A stretch of DNA of 64,000 bases from UBA11591 sp040220895 (GCA_040220895.1 JAVJVY010000009.1:21674-85673), one strand, 5' to 3'. Positions 1 to 8,785 are shown, counted from the first letter of the stretch. A program made the numbers and translations. Notes: generated from the sequence alone by a model not told the origin.

Positions 1-766
1 TGAATTTTTCATCAACGCTTTTTTGCGCATTAAAGGCTTTAATGATGCGAAGTCCCGATATGGTTTCTTCAACCATACTAAGTAGCTGTCCGTTTTTGTC
101 CTGAAGCTTAGCCGAAGTTTTCTTCAAACTCTTGCCCACCTGGCCGATGATCAGTCCACTCACTGGTAACAAGATCATAGAAAATAAGGTCAGCTGGGGG
201 CTAATCACGATGAGAATGACAAAACTCATGGCTATTGTTAAGGGATCGCGAAATATCATTTCCAGTGAATTCATAATGGACCATTCGATCTCAGAAACAT
301 CGCTGGTGATCCTGGCTAGTATATCACCTTTTTTTTCCTCACTGTAGTAACTCAGCGGAAGCGCCACAATCTTGCCAAATAATTTGTAGCGTATGTCCCT
401 TACAACTCCACTGCGCAACTGGGCCATGAAAAATTTTGCCAGGTACCTGAAAAGATTTTTTAAAAAAAACAGCACCCCGACAGAAATGCAGATAAAAACC
501 AAGGCCCCTATCTTGTCTTCTTCGCTGGTTATAAATTGCCCCATGTAATAATCGAAATAACCGCTGGCTGCTTCTTTAGTCAGAGCAAAATCCGGTTTTG
601 CCGGAGCAACCGCCACATCCTTGGTAAACAAGAGATCTAAAAAAGGGATAAATAGTAGAAGTGATAGCAGATTAAATATGGTGTCTAGCACATAGAACAG
701 AACGCTTAATAGGGCCAGACCCTTGTAAGGTGCTGCATAGACGATTATTTTTAGGAGGGCTTTCAA
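1..766 (-). CDS. ABC exporter, transmembrane half (MsbA-like), 3' part outside window
   Basis: This is the N-terminal part (255 codons) of a type I ABC exporter whose ATPase half lies beyond the window edge. Membrane-spanning stretches alternate with the charged coupling-helix pattern usual for MsbA/lipid A or multidrug exporters, for example Y-Y-S-E-E-K-K-G-D-I followed by R-I-T-S-D-V, a strong signature of the family. The start is taken as TTG at 766 because the protein then begins LKALLKIIVYAAPYKG, like relatives that begin MK; no ATG is available nearby. Substrate cannot be told from this half. It is transcribed divergently from rbfA. Confidence 0.85.
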   Translation of the reverse strand, partial: MKALLKIIVYAAPYKGLALLSVLFYVLDTIFNLLSLLLFIPFLDLLFTKDVAVAPAKPDFALTKEAASGYFDYYMGQFITSEEDKIGALVFICISVGVLFFLKNLFRYLAKFFMAQLRSGVVRDIRYKLFGKIVALPLSYYSEEKKGDILARITSDVSEIEWSIMNSLEMIFRDPLTIAMSFVILIVISPQLTLFSMILLPVSGLIIGQVGKSLKKTSAKLQDKNGQLLSMVEETISGLRIIKAFNAQKSVDEKF

Positions 767-844
767 TTCAGCGGCGCTTGCACGGGCAAATATAATAGAA
801 ATAAAGGCCTAGGATGGTCGGCTAACGGATCACTGAAGAAGTAG

Positions 845-852
845 TACCTTTG
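845..852 (+). promoter_or_regulatory. TAnnTTTG -7 box for rbfA
   Basis: TACCTTTG matches the Bacteroidota sigma -7 consensus TAnnTTTG exactly and ends 4 nt before the rbfA ATG, which implies a transcript starting at or next to the start codon. No clear TTG is seen at the -33 distance. Confidence 0.5.
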
Positions 853-856
853 AGCC

Positions 857-1201
857 ATGCCATCAGTAAGACAAAACAAAGCAAGCAGTCTGATACAGCG
901 TGAATTGTCACTCATTTTTCAACGGGAATCGAGAAACCTTTTTAAGAGTGCTCTGATCTCTGTTACCAAGGTGCGCATGAGTCCCGATTTAAAAGTTGCA
1001 AGAGTATATTTAAGTCTATTTGGTAAAGAAAACCCACAAGACCTATTGGCCGACGTCAGGCGCCAGCAAGGCAACGTCAGAAGACTTCTGGGCATAGATC
1101 TTAAACACCAATTGAGGTATATTCCTGAATTGAATTTTTTCCTGGATGATTCCTTGGATTACGCAGAAGAAATAGATGCCTTGCTGAATAATGACGACTA
1201 A
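857..1201 (+). CDS. rbfA: Ribosome-binding factor A
   Basis: RbfA binds the 30S subunit and helps mature the 5' end of 16S rRNA, notably at low temperature. The 114-aa product has the usual size for the family and the typical layout: an N-terminal helix with S-V-R-Q-N-K, the KH-like core with V-T-K-V-R-M-S-P-D-L-K-V-A-R-V-Y, and the late motif I-P-E-L-N-F-F-L-D-D-S-L-D. It is followed after 3 nt by a LolC/E-type permease gene, so the two probably share a transcript. Confidence 0.93.
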   Translation: MPSVRQNKASSLIQRELSLIFQRESRNLFKSALISVTKVRMSPDLKVARVYLSLFGKENPQDLLADVRRQQGNVRRLLGIDLKHQLRYIPELNFFLDDSLDYAEEIDALLNNDD

Positions 1202-1204
1202 CCG

Positions 1205-2428
1205 TTGAGCACTGCATTTTTCATCGCAAAGCGATACCTGTTCTCTGTGAAATCGAGTTCAGCCATCAACATCATATCCTGGATATCGGTTTTCAGCATT
1301 GCTGTGGCCACTTTTGCACTGGTTGTGGTGCTTTCGGCCTTCAACGGTTTGCAGCAGGTGGTAGAATCAATGTACGAGGGCTTTGAGCCACATATAAATA
1401 TTTCACCTTCCAGGGGCAAGTATATGGATGTGACCGAAGAGCTGGCAGGTACCATTCGCGCAGTTCCAGGAGTGGTGCAGATGAGTGGTGTAGTTGAAGA
1501 ATTGACTCTGGTAAAGTACGGCGATGAGCAGTTACCCTGCACCATGAAAGGTGTGGAAGATGGTTTTGTCAAGACCAATAAACTCGACAGCGCACTTGTT
1601 AGTGGAAATGCGGAACTTTGGCTAAACAAGATGCCAGTGGCCATGGTTGGTTACGGAATGGCCAATTCACTGTCACTTTACCTCGATAATCTTGACAATT
1701 TGAAGTTGTTTGCACCCAGATTAGAAGGGGGCATGAGCATCGATCCATCCACTGCTTTTTATTCCAAGTCCATTTCTCCCGGTGGAATCTTTCTTATCAA
1801 TCCGGAAATAGACAATAAATACCTTATTGTACCGATTTCATTCGCCCGGGAACTTCTGCATCTGGATAATGCTGTTTCGGATATTGAAATCAAGGTTGCC
1901 GATGGAATGGAAGAAAATGTAAAAGCTTTATTGATAGAGGCGCTGGGTCAGGATTATCTCATCGAAAGCCGTTTTGACCTGAATCCAGTGATTTACAAAA
2001 CCAATAAATCGGAAAAGCTTGTCACTTTCTTTATCCTGAGTTTTATCCTGATCATTTCAACATTCAACGTGATCAGCACCCTCACGATGATCTTACTCGA
2101 TAAAAGTAATGATATCAAGACCCTGGGTTACCTGGGTTTCGATAAGTACTCCATTCGTAAAATATTTATTTCAGAAGGCATGCTAATCAACGGGCTTGGA
2201 GCCGGTATTGGTATTGTTTCCGGGGTAACACTGTGCCTTTTGCAACAGCACGTGGGTCTTGTCAGGCTCGAGGGAGGCATTATCGAATATTATCCGGTAA
2301 AGTTATTGTTCTCTGACTTTTTCATCATCATAGCAACCGTCTTTACCGTGGGTCTTATCGCTTCTTATTTCCCTTCAAGAATTTTGATAAAAGGAAGGCA
2401 TCAGGACGCCACGCTCATAGAGGCATAA
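1205..2428 (+). CDS. LolC/LolE-type lipoprotein-releasing ABC permease
   Basis: A 407-aa inner-membrane protein with the FtsX/MacB fold: one N-terminal transmembrane segment (about residues 20-50), a large periplasmic domain, and three C-terminal transmembrane segments (about 270-400). The N-terminus (FIAKRYLFSVKSSSAINIIS) is typical of LolC/LolE, which extract lipoproteins from the inner membrane for transfer to the outer membrane. Bacteroidota commonly have a single such gene rather than a LolC-LolE pair. The start is TTG, 3 nt after rbfA. The 3' end overlaps the convergent dusB by 28 nt. Confidence 0.85.
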   Translation: MSTAFFIAKRYLFSVKSSSAINIISWISVFSIAVATFALVVVLSAFNGLQQVVESMYEGFEPHINISPSRGKYMDVTEELAGTIRAVPGVVQMSGVVEELTLVKYGDEQLPCTMKGVEDGFVKTNKLDSALVSGNAELWLNKMPVAMVGYGMANSLSLYLDNLDNLKLFAPRLEGGMSIDPSTAFYSKSISPGGIFLINPEIDNKYLIVPISFARELLHLDNAVSDIEIKVADGMEENVKALLIEALGQDYLIESRFDLNPVIYKTNKSEKLVTFFILSFILIISTFNVISTLTMILLDKSNDIKTLGYLGFDKYSIRKIFISEGMLINGLGAGIGIVSGVTLCLLQQHVGLVRLEGGIIEYYPVKLLFSDFFIIIATVFTVGLIASYFPSRILIKGRHQDATLIEA

Positions 2429-3396
2429 ATTTCTTCGATCTCCCCAAATGCCTCAAAAAGTTCGACAGAAGTATTGGCGGTAACTAGTTTCATCCTGTGT
2501 TCCTTAAAATTGGCGAGACCCTTGAAATAGGGAGCATAATGCCTTCTCATCTCTAGTATGCCCAGTTTCTCTCCTTTCCAGTCAATCGATAATTCCAAGT
2601 GTTTGCGAGCCGCAGCTAAACGGTCGTTCAAGGCAATTTCAGGGCCTTCGAAACCTGTTTCCAAATAAGATTTGATACGATTGAAAATCCAAGGGTTTCC
2701 TATACTTGCCCTGCCTATCATAACTCCATCAACTCCGAACTTATCTCGCTTTTCCTTTGCACTTTGCGGGCTGTTTACATCGCCATTTCCAAAAACAGGA
2801 ATATGGAGTCTGGGGTTTTCTTTGACTCTGGCTATGTGTTCCCAGTCGGCATTGCCCTTATACATTTGGACACGTGTCCTACCATGAATACTAATTGCTT
2901 TAATACCTACGTCCTGCAGCTGCTCGGCAACTTCTGCTATCCGAATACTGGCTTCATCCCATCCAAGCCTGGTTTTGACTGTCACGGGCAAGTCCGTTGA
3001 CTTTACTATCTCTGAAGTCATCTTGACCATTTTTGGAATATCCTGAAGAATTGCAGCACCGGCGCCCTTGCACGTTACTTTCTTTACCGGGCAACCGTAA
3101 TTAATGTCAATCAGGTCCGGATTGGCAGATGCAGCTACTTCAGCAGCCTGTTTCATGTGCTGAATGTCTCCGCCAAAAATCTGAATACCGATTGGGCGCT
3201 CATATTCGAAGATGTCTAGCTTTTTTATGCTTTTAGCTGCATCGCGGATTAACCCTTCTGAAGAAATAAATTCAGTAAACATCAGATCTGCACCATGTTC
3301 TTTACAAAGTGCACGAAACGGCGGATCGCTGACATCTTCCATCGGGGCCAGCAACAATGGGAATTCACCCAGATCGATATTTCCTATCTTTACCAT
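2401..3396 (-). CDS. dusB: tRNA-dihydrouridine synthase B
   Basis: FMN-dependent enzyme reducing uridine to dihydrouridine in tRNA D-loops. The 331-aa product has the family landmarks: LLLAPMEDVSDPPFR near the N-terminus, D-I-N-Y-G-C-P-V-K-K-V with the catalytic Cys, V-K-T-R-L-G-W, I-H-G-R-T-R, and G-V-M-I-G-R-A-S-I-G-N-P-W-I-F. ATG at 3396 is preferred over an in-frame GTG at 3405. A TAAATTTG box lies at 3414-3421 on the minus strand. Divergent from the CPBP protease gene and convergent with the LolC/E-type gene, which it overlaps. Confidence 0.93.
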   Translation of the reverse strand: MVKIGNIDLGEFPLLLAPMEDVSDPPFRALCKEHGADLMFTEFISSEGLIRDAAKSIKKLDIFEYERPIGIQIFGGDIQHMKQAAEVAASANPDLIDINYGCPVKKVTCKGAGAAILQDIPKMVKMTSEIVKSTDLPVTVKTRLGWDEASIRIAEVAEQLQDVGIKAISIHGRTRVQMYKGNADWEHIARVKENPRLHIPVFGNGDVNSPQSAKEKRDKFGVDGVMIGRASIGNPWIFNRIKSYLETGFEGPEIALNDRLAAARKHLELSIDWKGEKLGILEMRRHYAPYFKGLANFKEHRMKLVTANTSVELFEAFGEIEEIYASMSVAS

Positions 3397-3413
3397 CGAA
3401 GGCACGAAATTAC

Positions 3414-3421
3414 CAAATTTA
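3414..3421 (-). promoter_or_regulatory. TAnnTTTG -7 box for dusB
   Basis: Minus-strand TAAATTTG, an exact match to the consensus, 17 nt upstream of the dusB ATG. It sits in the 35-bp gap between the divergent dusB and CPBP gene starts. Confidence 0.4.
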
Positions 3422-3431
3422 CGCCGTAAGG

Positions 3432-4352
3432 ATGGCAGGAGGACAGTTTCAGTTTAGCGGAGGGCTTGCCAAGTCCTTGATATTTATTGGATTGATCCTA
3501 ACAGGGGGGGGCTTGAGTTATGCAATAAGCTTTGCATTGATCAACTCATTTTACGGATTGGATCTTTTTTCCAATCCGCTGTTGCTCAACAATCTCAATG
3601 ACCCCTCAGTTGTCGCTTCGCTGAAGGTCATTCAGCTGGCTAATGTTCTGGGAGCCTTTATTTTGCCAAGTTTGTTTTTTGCCTATCTGGTCAGCGATCG
3701 TTGGCTCGATTATTTGCGCCTTCGGAAAATACCCCGACTTTGGCAGATCTTAACCATTTTCTTGATTGTCATTATATCTCAACCTTGGATTAACCTGACC
3801 GTTGCTCTTAATGAGTCGATCGCATTTCCAGAGTTTTTAACGGGCATTGAATCCTGGATGATGCAAAAAGAGCAGGAGGCCGAGCTCATCACAGAATCAT
3901 TCATGGCCATGAACACATTGTACGACCTGTTCTACAACTTATTTCTAATTGGTCTTATCGCCGCACTTGGAGAGGAACTATTTTTCAGAGGTTTGATCCA
4001 GCCTTTTCTTTTGCGCAGAACGGGGAATCATCACACTGCAATCTGGATTACCGCAATTATTTTCAGCGCAATTCACCTTCAGTTTTATGGCTTTTTTCCA
4101 AGGATGTTCCTGGGGGCCTTATTCGGATATCTCATGGTTTGGACAGGCTCGCTCTGGGCACCCATATTGGCGCATTTCGCAAACAACGCAGGAGCAGTTG
4201 CCATTTCCTATTTATTCAGTGACAGCCAATTAAGCAATAAAATAGAGGAGTTGGGGAGTTCGAGCGACGATTGGGCCTACCTGGTGATCACGGCACCGAT
4301 CATGTATTTTTTGGTAAAATCGATTTTCAATAAACGAGAAGTCATTCCATAA
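3432..4352 (+). CDS. CPBP-family intramembrane glutamic protease (Abi/Rce1-like)
   Basis: A 306-aa polytopic membrane protein of the CPBP/Abi family. The three conserved motifs are visible in order: E-E-L-F-F-R (EExxxR), F-S-A-I-H (FxxxH) and H-F-A-N-N (HxxxN), each on a hydrophobic helix in the C-terminal half. Members cleave within membranes or mature peptides; the substrate here is unknown. The ATG at 3432 is used because an upstream in-frame ATG at 3357 would run into dusB. An eight-G run (3504-3511) lies early in the coding region. A hairpin terminator follows the stop. Confidence 0.85.
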   Translation: MAGGQFQFSGGLAKSLIFIGLILTGGGLSYAISFALINSFYGLDLFSNPLLLNNLNDPSVVASLKVIQLANVLGAFILPSLFFAYLVSDRWLDYLRLRKIPRLWQILTIFLIVIISQPWINLTVALNESIAFPEFLTGIESWMMQKEQEAELITESFMAMNTLYDLFYNLFLIGLIAALGEELFFRGLIQPFLLRRTGNHHTAIWITAIIFSAIHLQFYGFFPRMFLGALFGYLMVWTGSLWAPILAHFANNAGAVAISYLFSDSQLSNKIEELGSSSDDWAYLVITAPIMYFLVKSIFNKREVIP

Positions 4353-4379
4353 AAAAAGCACTCTGTGGAGTGCTCTTTA
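4351..4379. terminator. Bidirectional intrinsic terminator
   Basis: Stem AGCACTC (4357-4363), loop TGTG, stem GAGTGCT (4368-4374), preceded by an A-run and followed by TCTTTA. It lies between the convergent CPBP and exbD genes and could serve both strands. Confidence 0.75.
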
Positions 4380-4395
4380 TCTTGCGCATCGAATA

Positions 4396-4872
4396 TTAAT
4401 CCGTGATTTTATCAACCTCCCTGGTGGAATAATTGATCTTTAGAGCATTTGCCTTTCGCAGTTCCTGCTTTACGTCAGTAACGACTCCCATTTTTGTATC
4501 AGAATCTACTTTCATAGACCAGGTAATCCGTGGAATTTCAGCTTCATCTCTTCTGTTCTTTTCCATTTCTACCCATTGAATAATGTCTTCTTTCCTCGCA
4601 AAAGCATCATTGAGCTGTATTCTAGGTTCTTCACCAAGGGTCTTTTTCAAGGCACCCATGGGTTTTCCGATGTAGATATAGCTCACAAGGGCTTTGTTCT
4701 CGAGCTTGGTGACTTCGGTGGCATTCGGTGTAGTAACATCTACCAGCAAGTCCACTTCACGCATAACCGTTGTAACCATAAAGAAGAAAAGCAGCATAAA
4801 AACAATATCGGGGAGTGATGCCGTCGATATCCCTGGCTGCTTCTTACCATCTTTCTTTCTAAACTTTGACAT
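4396..4872 (-). CDS. exbD: ExbD/TolR-family proton-channel subunit (second copy)
   Basis: A 158-aa single-pass inner-membrane protein. The N-terminal segment S-L-P-D-I-V-F-M-L-L-F-F-F-M-V-T-T carries the conserved membrane Asp of ExbD/TolR, followed by a periplasmic domain. With ExbB it would use the proton gradient to energize outer-membrane transport or envelope work. It is the last gene of the operon exbB - 136-aa membrane protein - exbD - exbD, starting 1 nt after the previous stop. Two different ExbD paralogs side by side is a common Bacteroidota arrangement. Confidence 0.9.
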   Translation of the reverse strand: MSKFRKKDGKKQPGISTASLPDIVFMLLFFFMVTTVMREVDLLVDVTTPNATEVTKLENKALVSYIYIGKPMGALKKTLGEEPRIQLNDAFARKEDIIQWVEMEKNRRDEAEIPRITWSMKVDSDTKMGVVTDVKQELRKANALKINYSTREVDKITD

Positions 4873-4873
4873 G

Positions 4874-5449
4874 TTATTCTCCTATACTTTTAGGTTCGGC
4901 TTCGGAAATCCGCTGAGGATAAATGTCCTGAACGGCGTCCCCCTGATCTTCTTCCAGATCATTGTAAAGCTTGCCAAATTTGTTCATTGCCAGCTCATCC
5001 CGAAGTTCGTTATAGGCTGCAACCAACTCATTCTGCACTTTAATGTACATTTCATAAGACGTCCCTCGGTCATTTTGCAGGGAAATAATCTGCTTGGAGA
5101 CAGGGTATTGTTCGCCAAAGAATTGAACATCAGTCAATTTGAATTCCGGCAGATCTTCTCTGGATGGGTTACTTACAATAAACTCTTTGGCGGCCTCACG
5201 AAGCTCACTAACCAACATTAATTGCCCTTCAACCAATAGCTGGTCGTTAGCATTGACCAACACCTCAAAGACGTTTCGCTGTTTGACTTCAGGCAGATCC
5301 TCGAGCTGTTCTTCCGGCATTGGCGGTAACTTTCTGGTCAAGCCACCGTCCGTATCCATGGTGGTAGTCACCAGGAAGAAGATCAGCAGAAGGAAGGCAA
5401 TGTCTGCCATCGAACCTGCATTAATTTCCGGTAATTCCCTTCTTGCCAT
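4874..5449 (-). CDS. exbD: ExbD/TolR-family proton-channel subunit (first copy)
   Basis: A 191-aa ExbD with the membrane segment G-S-M-A-D-I-A-F-L-L-L-I-F-F-L-V-T-T-T (conserved Asp in the helix) and a longer periplasmic part than its neighbour, including a P-P-M-P-E-E segment just after the membrane helix. It likely forms mixed oligomers with the second ExbD around the ExbB pentamer. Its ATG overlaps the stop of the upstream 136-aa membrane protein gene (TAATG), consistent with translational coupling. Confidence 0.9.
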   Translation of the reverse strand: MARRELPEINAGSMADIAFLLLIFFLVTTTMDTDGGLTRKLPPMPEEQLEDLPEVKQRNVFEVLVNANDQLLVEGQLMLVSELREAAKEFIVSNPSREDLPEFKLTDVQFFGEQYPVSKQIISLQNDRGTSYEMYIKVQNELVAAYNELRDELAMNKFGKLYNDLEEDQGDAVQDIYPQRISEAEPKSIGE

Positions 5450-5859
5450 TATTTAAAGGCTTTGCTTATCTCTGCGAAGATGATCGATCCGATAGCCAGA
5501 AAAATCATGACGTAAAAGGTGATCAAACCAGCTTCGGAACTTTTAGAAGCAGTGCCTTCAACGATGCTTTCGCCAATCTTATATGCTTCATCTGTTGAAA
5601 GAATATATCCAACGATAAAAATGACTGCAAGGGCGACAATGCCAATGAGTGAGCTCATGGCCTTCTTAAAATCCTTCGTCATCGAAATGATGGGAAAGAT
5701 CAGTGAAGCTGAACCGGCGATGATAAATAAGAGGTAGCACCAGTTGATTAATAAGGCATGTGAAATCACTTCTGCCGCAAAAAGCAGGTAGAGGACGGCT
5801 GAAACACCCATCAGCACATACAGTATAATCGAATAAATTTTGGAATTAGTTACAGGCAT
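5449..5859 (-). CDS. Conserved four-helix membrane protein of the exbBD operon
   Basis: A 136-aa protein with four predicted membrane helices (about residues 8-30, 34-56, 69-88 and 112-134) and almost no soluble part. I do not recognise a named family. It sits between exbB and exbD, coupled by a 1-nt overlap to exbD and 6 nt from exbB, so it probably belongs to the same energizer complex or its assembly. Such a gene inside exbBD operons has been seen in other Bacteroidota; its role is unknown. Confidence 0.7.
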   Translation of the reverse strand: MPVTNSKIYSIILYVLMGVSAVLYLLFAAEVISHALLINWCYLLFIIAGSASLIFPIISMTKDFKKAMSSLIGIVALAVIFIVGYILSTDEAYKIGESIVEGTASKSSEAGLITFYVMIFLAIGSIIFAEISKAFK

Positions 5860-5865
5860 ATGTTC

Positions 5866-6723
5866 CTATTTTTTTCCTTGTTCGTGCTCGTATTGTACCA
5901 GAAGGTCGATCAATGAGATGGAAGCAGTTTCCATGTCGTGAACGATTCCGTCAATCTTGGAGATAATGTAATTGTAAAAGATCTGCAGTATGATAGCCAC
6001 GATCAAACCAAATACGGTGGTAAGAAGGGCGACCTTAATACCCGTGGCAACTATGGCAGGAGATATGTTGTTCGCCGCTGCAATGGCGTCAAAGGCGTCG
6101 ATCATACCAATAACTGTTCCCATGAAACCAAGCATAGGGGCCAAAGCGATAAAGAGAGAAATCCAAGAAACGCCTTTTTCAAGCATACCCATTTGCACAC
6201 CGCCGTAAGAAATGACAGATTTTTCAACGATGTCGATTCCTTCCTGACTCCTGTCAAGTCCCTGATAGAATATCGAAGCTACCGGCCCCGGAGTGTTTCT
6301 GCACACTTCCTTTGCCGCATCAACGCCACCGGAATGAATTGCTTCATCGACTTCACTCAATAATTTTTTAGTATTGGTAGAAGCCATGTTCAAGTATATT
6401 ACCCGCTCAATGACGATGGCAAGACCAAGGATCAAACAGATGAGTACGATGCCCATAAACTCCGGACCACCCTCGATGAACTTTTCCTTTATCACTTTGG
6501 TAAAAGACTTATCTCCGCTTTCTGTGGTCTCTTCTGCGGCTGGCTCTTTGGCACTAATTTCTTCTGCAACAGGCTCTTGAACTGCCTCTTCATTGACAGC
6601 TTCTTCGTTTCCTGTCATTTCCTGTTCAGTCTGAGCTTCTTGACCATCCTGTGCGAAGCTCTCAAATGGAGTAGCCAAGTTGAGCAAACCTGCAATGGTT
6701 ATGAGACTAAGGATTTTCTTCAT
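5866..6723 (-). CDS. exbB: ExbB/TolQ/MotA-type proton channel with signal peptide and acidic linker
   Basis: A 285-aa ExbB-family protein. The C-terminal two thirds hold three membrane helices with the core motif G-F-M-G-T-V-I-G-M-I-D-A-F, the hallmark of TolQ/ExbB. Unlike the classic short E. coli protein it begins with a signal-peptide-like segment (residues 1-24, ending S-F-A-Q) and a roughly 45-residue Glu/Ala/Pro-rich linker before the first channel helix. It is the first gene of the operon with the 136-aa membrane protein and two exbD genes. The tRNA-Ser gene lies immediately upstream. Confidence 0.9.
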   Translation of the reverse strand: MKKILSLITIAGLLNLATPFESFAQDGQEAQTEQEMTGNEEAVNEEAVQEPVAEEISAKEPAAEETTESGDKSFTKVIKEKFIEGGPEFMGIVLICLILGLAIVIERVIYLNMASTNTKKLLSEVDEAIHSGGVDAAKEVCRNTPGPVASIFYQGLDRSQEGIDIVEKSVISYGGVQMGMLEKGVSWISLFIALAPMLGFMGTVIGMIDAFDAIAAANNISPAIVATGIKVALLTTVFGLIVAIILQIFYNYIISKIDGIVHDMETASISLIDLLVQYEHEQGKK

Positions 6724-6777
6724 TTCAGTGGTTTTAGTATATAGTTTAAGTCAATTTCTTTTGTCTTTCATTTTTCG

Positions 6778-6866
6778 CGGAGAGAGAGGGATTCGAACCC
6801 TCGAAACCACTTTCGCAGTTTACACGCTTTCCAAGCGTGCGCCTTCAGCCACTCGGCCACCTCTCC
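6778..6866 (-). tRNA. tRNA-Ser (anticodon GGA)
   Basis: Read on the minus strand, an 89-nt serine-type cloverleaf: acceptor GGAGAGG pairs with TCTCTCC plus discriminator G, the anticodon loop is CTTGGAAAG, a long variable arm follows, and the T arm GAGGG-TTCGAAT-CCCTC is complete. The anticodon GGA reads UCC and UCU. The CCA end is not encoded. Confidence 0.95.
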
Positions 6867-6977
6867 GAAATATCCTGAAAGAACTATTTTTCATGATTTT
6901 TCGGGCTGCCAAAATAACAAAAAATTCAGATACAAAGAAACTACAAAAAGGCCTGTTAACCTTATGATAATGTTAAT

Positions 6978-8006
6978 TTATATGCTTGGGGACAATTCTC
7001 CGCGCAAGGATTCTTGAAGCAGCTGCGCCACCTTCGAGATGTTTGCGCTATTCGCAAGTAAGTACATTGACTTGGTAATGGCTGCTTCAGCTGTCATGTC
7101 ACCTCCACTTACCACACCAATATCTTTAAGTATCTGGCTATTCTTGTATATTCCCTGGCGCACACTTCCACCGATGCATTGAGAAACATTTAAAACAATT
7201 CTTCCGTTTTTGATCATTTCCCGAAGACTGCTCAAAATGTCTTGGTCTTGAGGAGCATTTCCTGATCCAAAGGTCTCGAGTACTAGAATCCTGATAGCCG
7301 GATTACTGCTTACACATTTTACAACTTCAGGAGAAATCCCTGGAAATAACCTCAGGCAAGCAACATGATTACTCATGTCCTTGTGAACAACGAGCGACTT
7401 TTTTGTCAGTGGCAAGATGCTATTCTTGTGGTATTTTATGTTGACTCCGGCTTCGGCAAGAAGCGGGTAATTTGGCGACTCAAATGCCCGAAAATGCTGA
7501 GCATCAACTTTAATAGCCCTGTTTCCACGGTAAAGACTGTATTCGAAATAAATAGCCACCTCGGGAACCATGGGCTTATCGTTATTGTATGCACTTGCTA
7601 TTTCTATGGCGGTTATCAGGTTTTCCTTTCCGTCCGTACGTAGGGTTCCGATGGGTAGTTGTGACCCGGTAAGAATGACCGGTTTACCAAGATTTTCCAA
7701 CATGTAACTAAGTGCAGATGCCGTATAGGCCATCGTATCAGAACCGTGAAGCACAACAAAACCATCGTATTTGTCATAGTGCTCTTCGATTCGCTCAGCC
7801 AAGCGATACCAATTCTGAGGTGACATGTCAGACGAGTCAATGGGATTTGGATTGGTTTGGATATCCAACTGACAATCGACCTTGGCAAGTTCTGGAATCT
7901 CTTCAAATATATGATCGAAGTCGACCGGCACCAAGCTGTTGGTTACATAGTCTTTCTTCATTCCGATGGTGCCACCGGTATATATCAACAGGACTTTTCT
8001 TTTCAT
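6978..8006 (-). CDS. ansA: Type I (cytoplasmic) L-asparaginase
   Basis: Hydrolyses asparagine to aspartate and ammonia. The 342-aa product has both catalytic signatures: Y-T-G-G-T-I-G-M near the N-terminus with the nucleophile Thr, and V-L-H-G-S-D-T-M-A-Y-T-A-S-A-L-S with the second Thr-Asp pair. There is no signal peptide, so it fits the cytoplasmic AnsA type. Its ATG overlaps the tatD stop by 4 nt, so the two genes are translated from one message. Confidence 0.93.
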   Translation of the reverse strand: MKRKVLLIYTGGTIGMKKDYVTNSLVPVDFDHIFEEIPELAKVDCQLDIQTNPNPIDSSDMSPQNWYRLAERIEEHYDKYDGFVVLHGSDTMAYTASALSYMLENLGKPVILTGSQLPIGTLRTDGKENLITAIEIASAYNNDKPMVPEVAIYFEYSLYRGNRAIKVDAQHFRAFESPNYPLLAEAGVNIKYHKNSILPLTKKSLVVHKDMSNHVACLRLFPGISPEVVKCVSSNPAIRILVLETFGSGNAPQDQDILSSLREMIKNGRIVLNVSQCIGGSVRQGIYKNSQILKDIGVVSGGDMTAEAAITKSMYLLANSANISKVAQLLQESLRGELSPSI

Positions 8007-8773
8007 TTCCCAAATAGTTTGCGCGCATTTTGGCTGGTGACCCGGGCTATCTCTTCTATGTCCTTGCCCTTTATACTTGCAAGTCTTTCGGCCACAAGGC
8101 GAATATAAGCGCTTTCATTTCGTTTACCCCTTTGCGGAACCGGAGCTAAATAAGGGGCGTCTGTCTCCAACACCATGAATTCGAGAGGCACGTCTGCAAG
8201 TACCTTATCCAAGCCACTGTTCTTAAAGGTCACTACCCCGCCAATACCCATCATAAAACCTTTGTAATTCATAATGTGCCTGGCTTGTTCAAGACTTCCT
8301 GTGAAGCAGTGGAATACACCTCTTAATTGAGGATCATTTAATTTGTCGATGACTTCGAAGATCTCTGAAAAAGAATTTCTGGCGTGTATAACAATGGGAA
8401 GATCATTTTGCTTAGCAAGAATAATTTGAGCTTTAAAAGCCTCGATCTGTTCCGATAAGTAAGTTTTATCCCAGTATAAATCAATTCCTATTTCGCCAAT
8501 GGCAATGAAATCAGACAGATCAGCGCCCGAGAACAAATTGTCAATTACTTCCCGATAATTTTCTTTGACTGAGGTGGGGTGAAGTCCAAGCATAGGCTTG
8601 AAAAAATCCGGGTAGGCTTTCACAAGACCTAGCATGTCATCAAGGGTTTCCGCATCAATGTTTGGAAGGTATACCTCACGTAGTTCATTATCCTTTGCCC
8701 GCTTTACAACATCATCAATATCTCCTTTGAATTCAGAGAGATAAAGATGAGCGTGAGTATCAATCAATTCCAT
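8003..8773 (-). CDS. tatD: TatD-family metal-dependent DNase/hydrolase
   Basis: A 256-aa TIM-barrel metallohydrolase of the TatD family (YcfH/TatD), implicated in 3'-5' DNA exonuclease activity. The metal ligands are visible: D-T-H-A-H at residues 5-9, E-I-G-I-D, V-I-H-A-R and L-E-T-D-A-P-Y-L-A-P. It is the first gene of the tatD-ansA pair. A -7 box ends 4 nt before the ATG. Confidence 0.92.
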   Translation of the reverse strand: MELIDTHAHLYLSEFKGDIDDVVKRAKDNELREVYLPNIDAETLDDMLGLVKAYPDFFKPMLGLHPTSVKENYREVIDNLFSGADLSDFIAIGEIGIDLYWDKTYLSEQIEAFKAQIILAKQNDLPIVIHARNSFSEIFEVIDKLNDPQLRGVFHCFTGSLEQARHIMNYKGFMMGIGGVVTFKNSGLDKVLADVPLEFMVLETDAPYLAPVPQRGKRNESAYIRLVAERLASIKGKDIEEIARVTSQNARKLFGK

Positions 8774-8777
8774 CGAA

Positions 8778-8785
8778 CAAAAATA
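8778..8785 (-). promoter_or_regulatory. TAnnTTTG -7 box for tatD-ansA
   Basis: Minus-strand TATTTTTG, an exact consensus match, ending 4 nt before the tatD ATG, as at rbfA and uvrC. A leaderless transcript is inferred. Confidence 0.45.

Noticed and set aside
1198..1644. A 148-codon minus-strand frame over the LolC/E-type gene
   Set aside because: Antisense to a well-supported permease; Ser/Thr-rich and without motifs.
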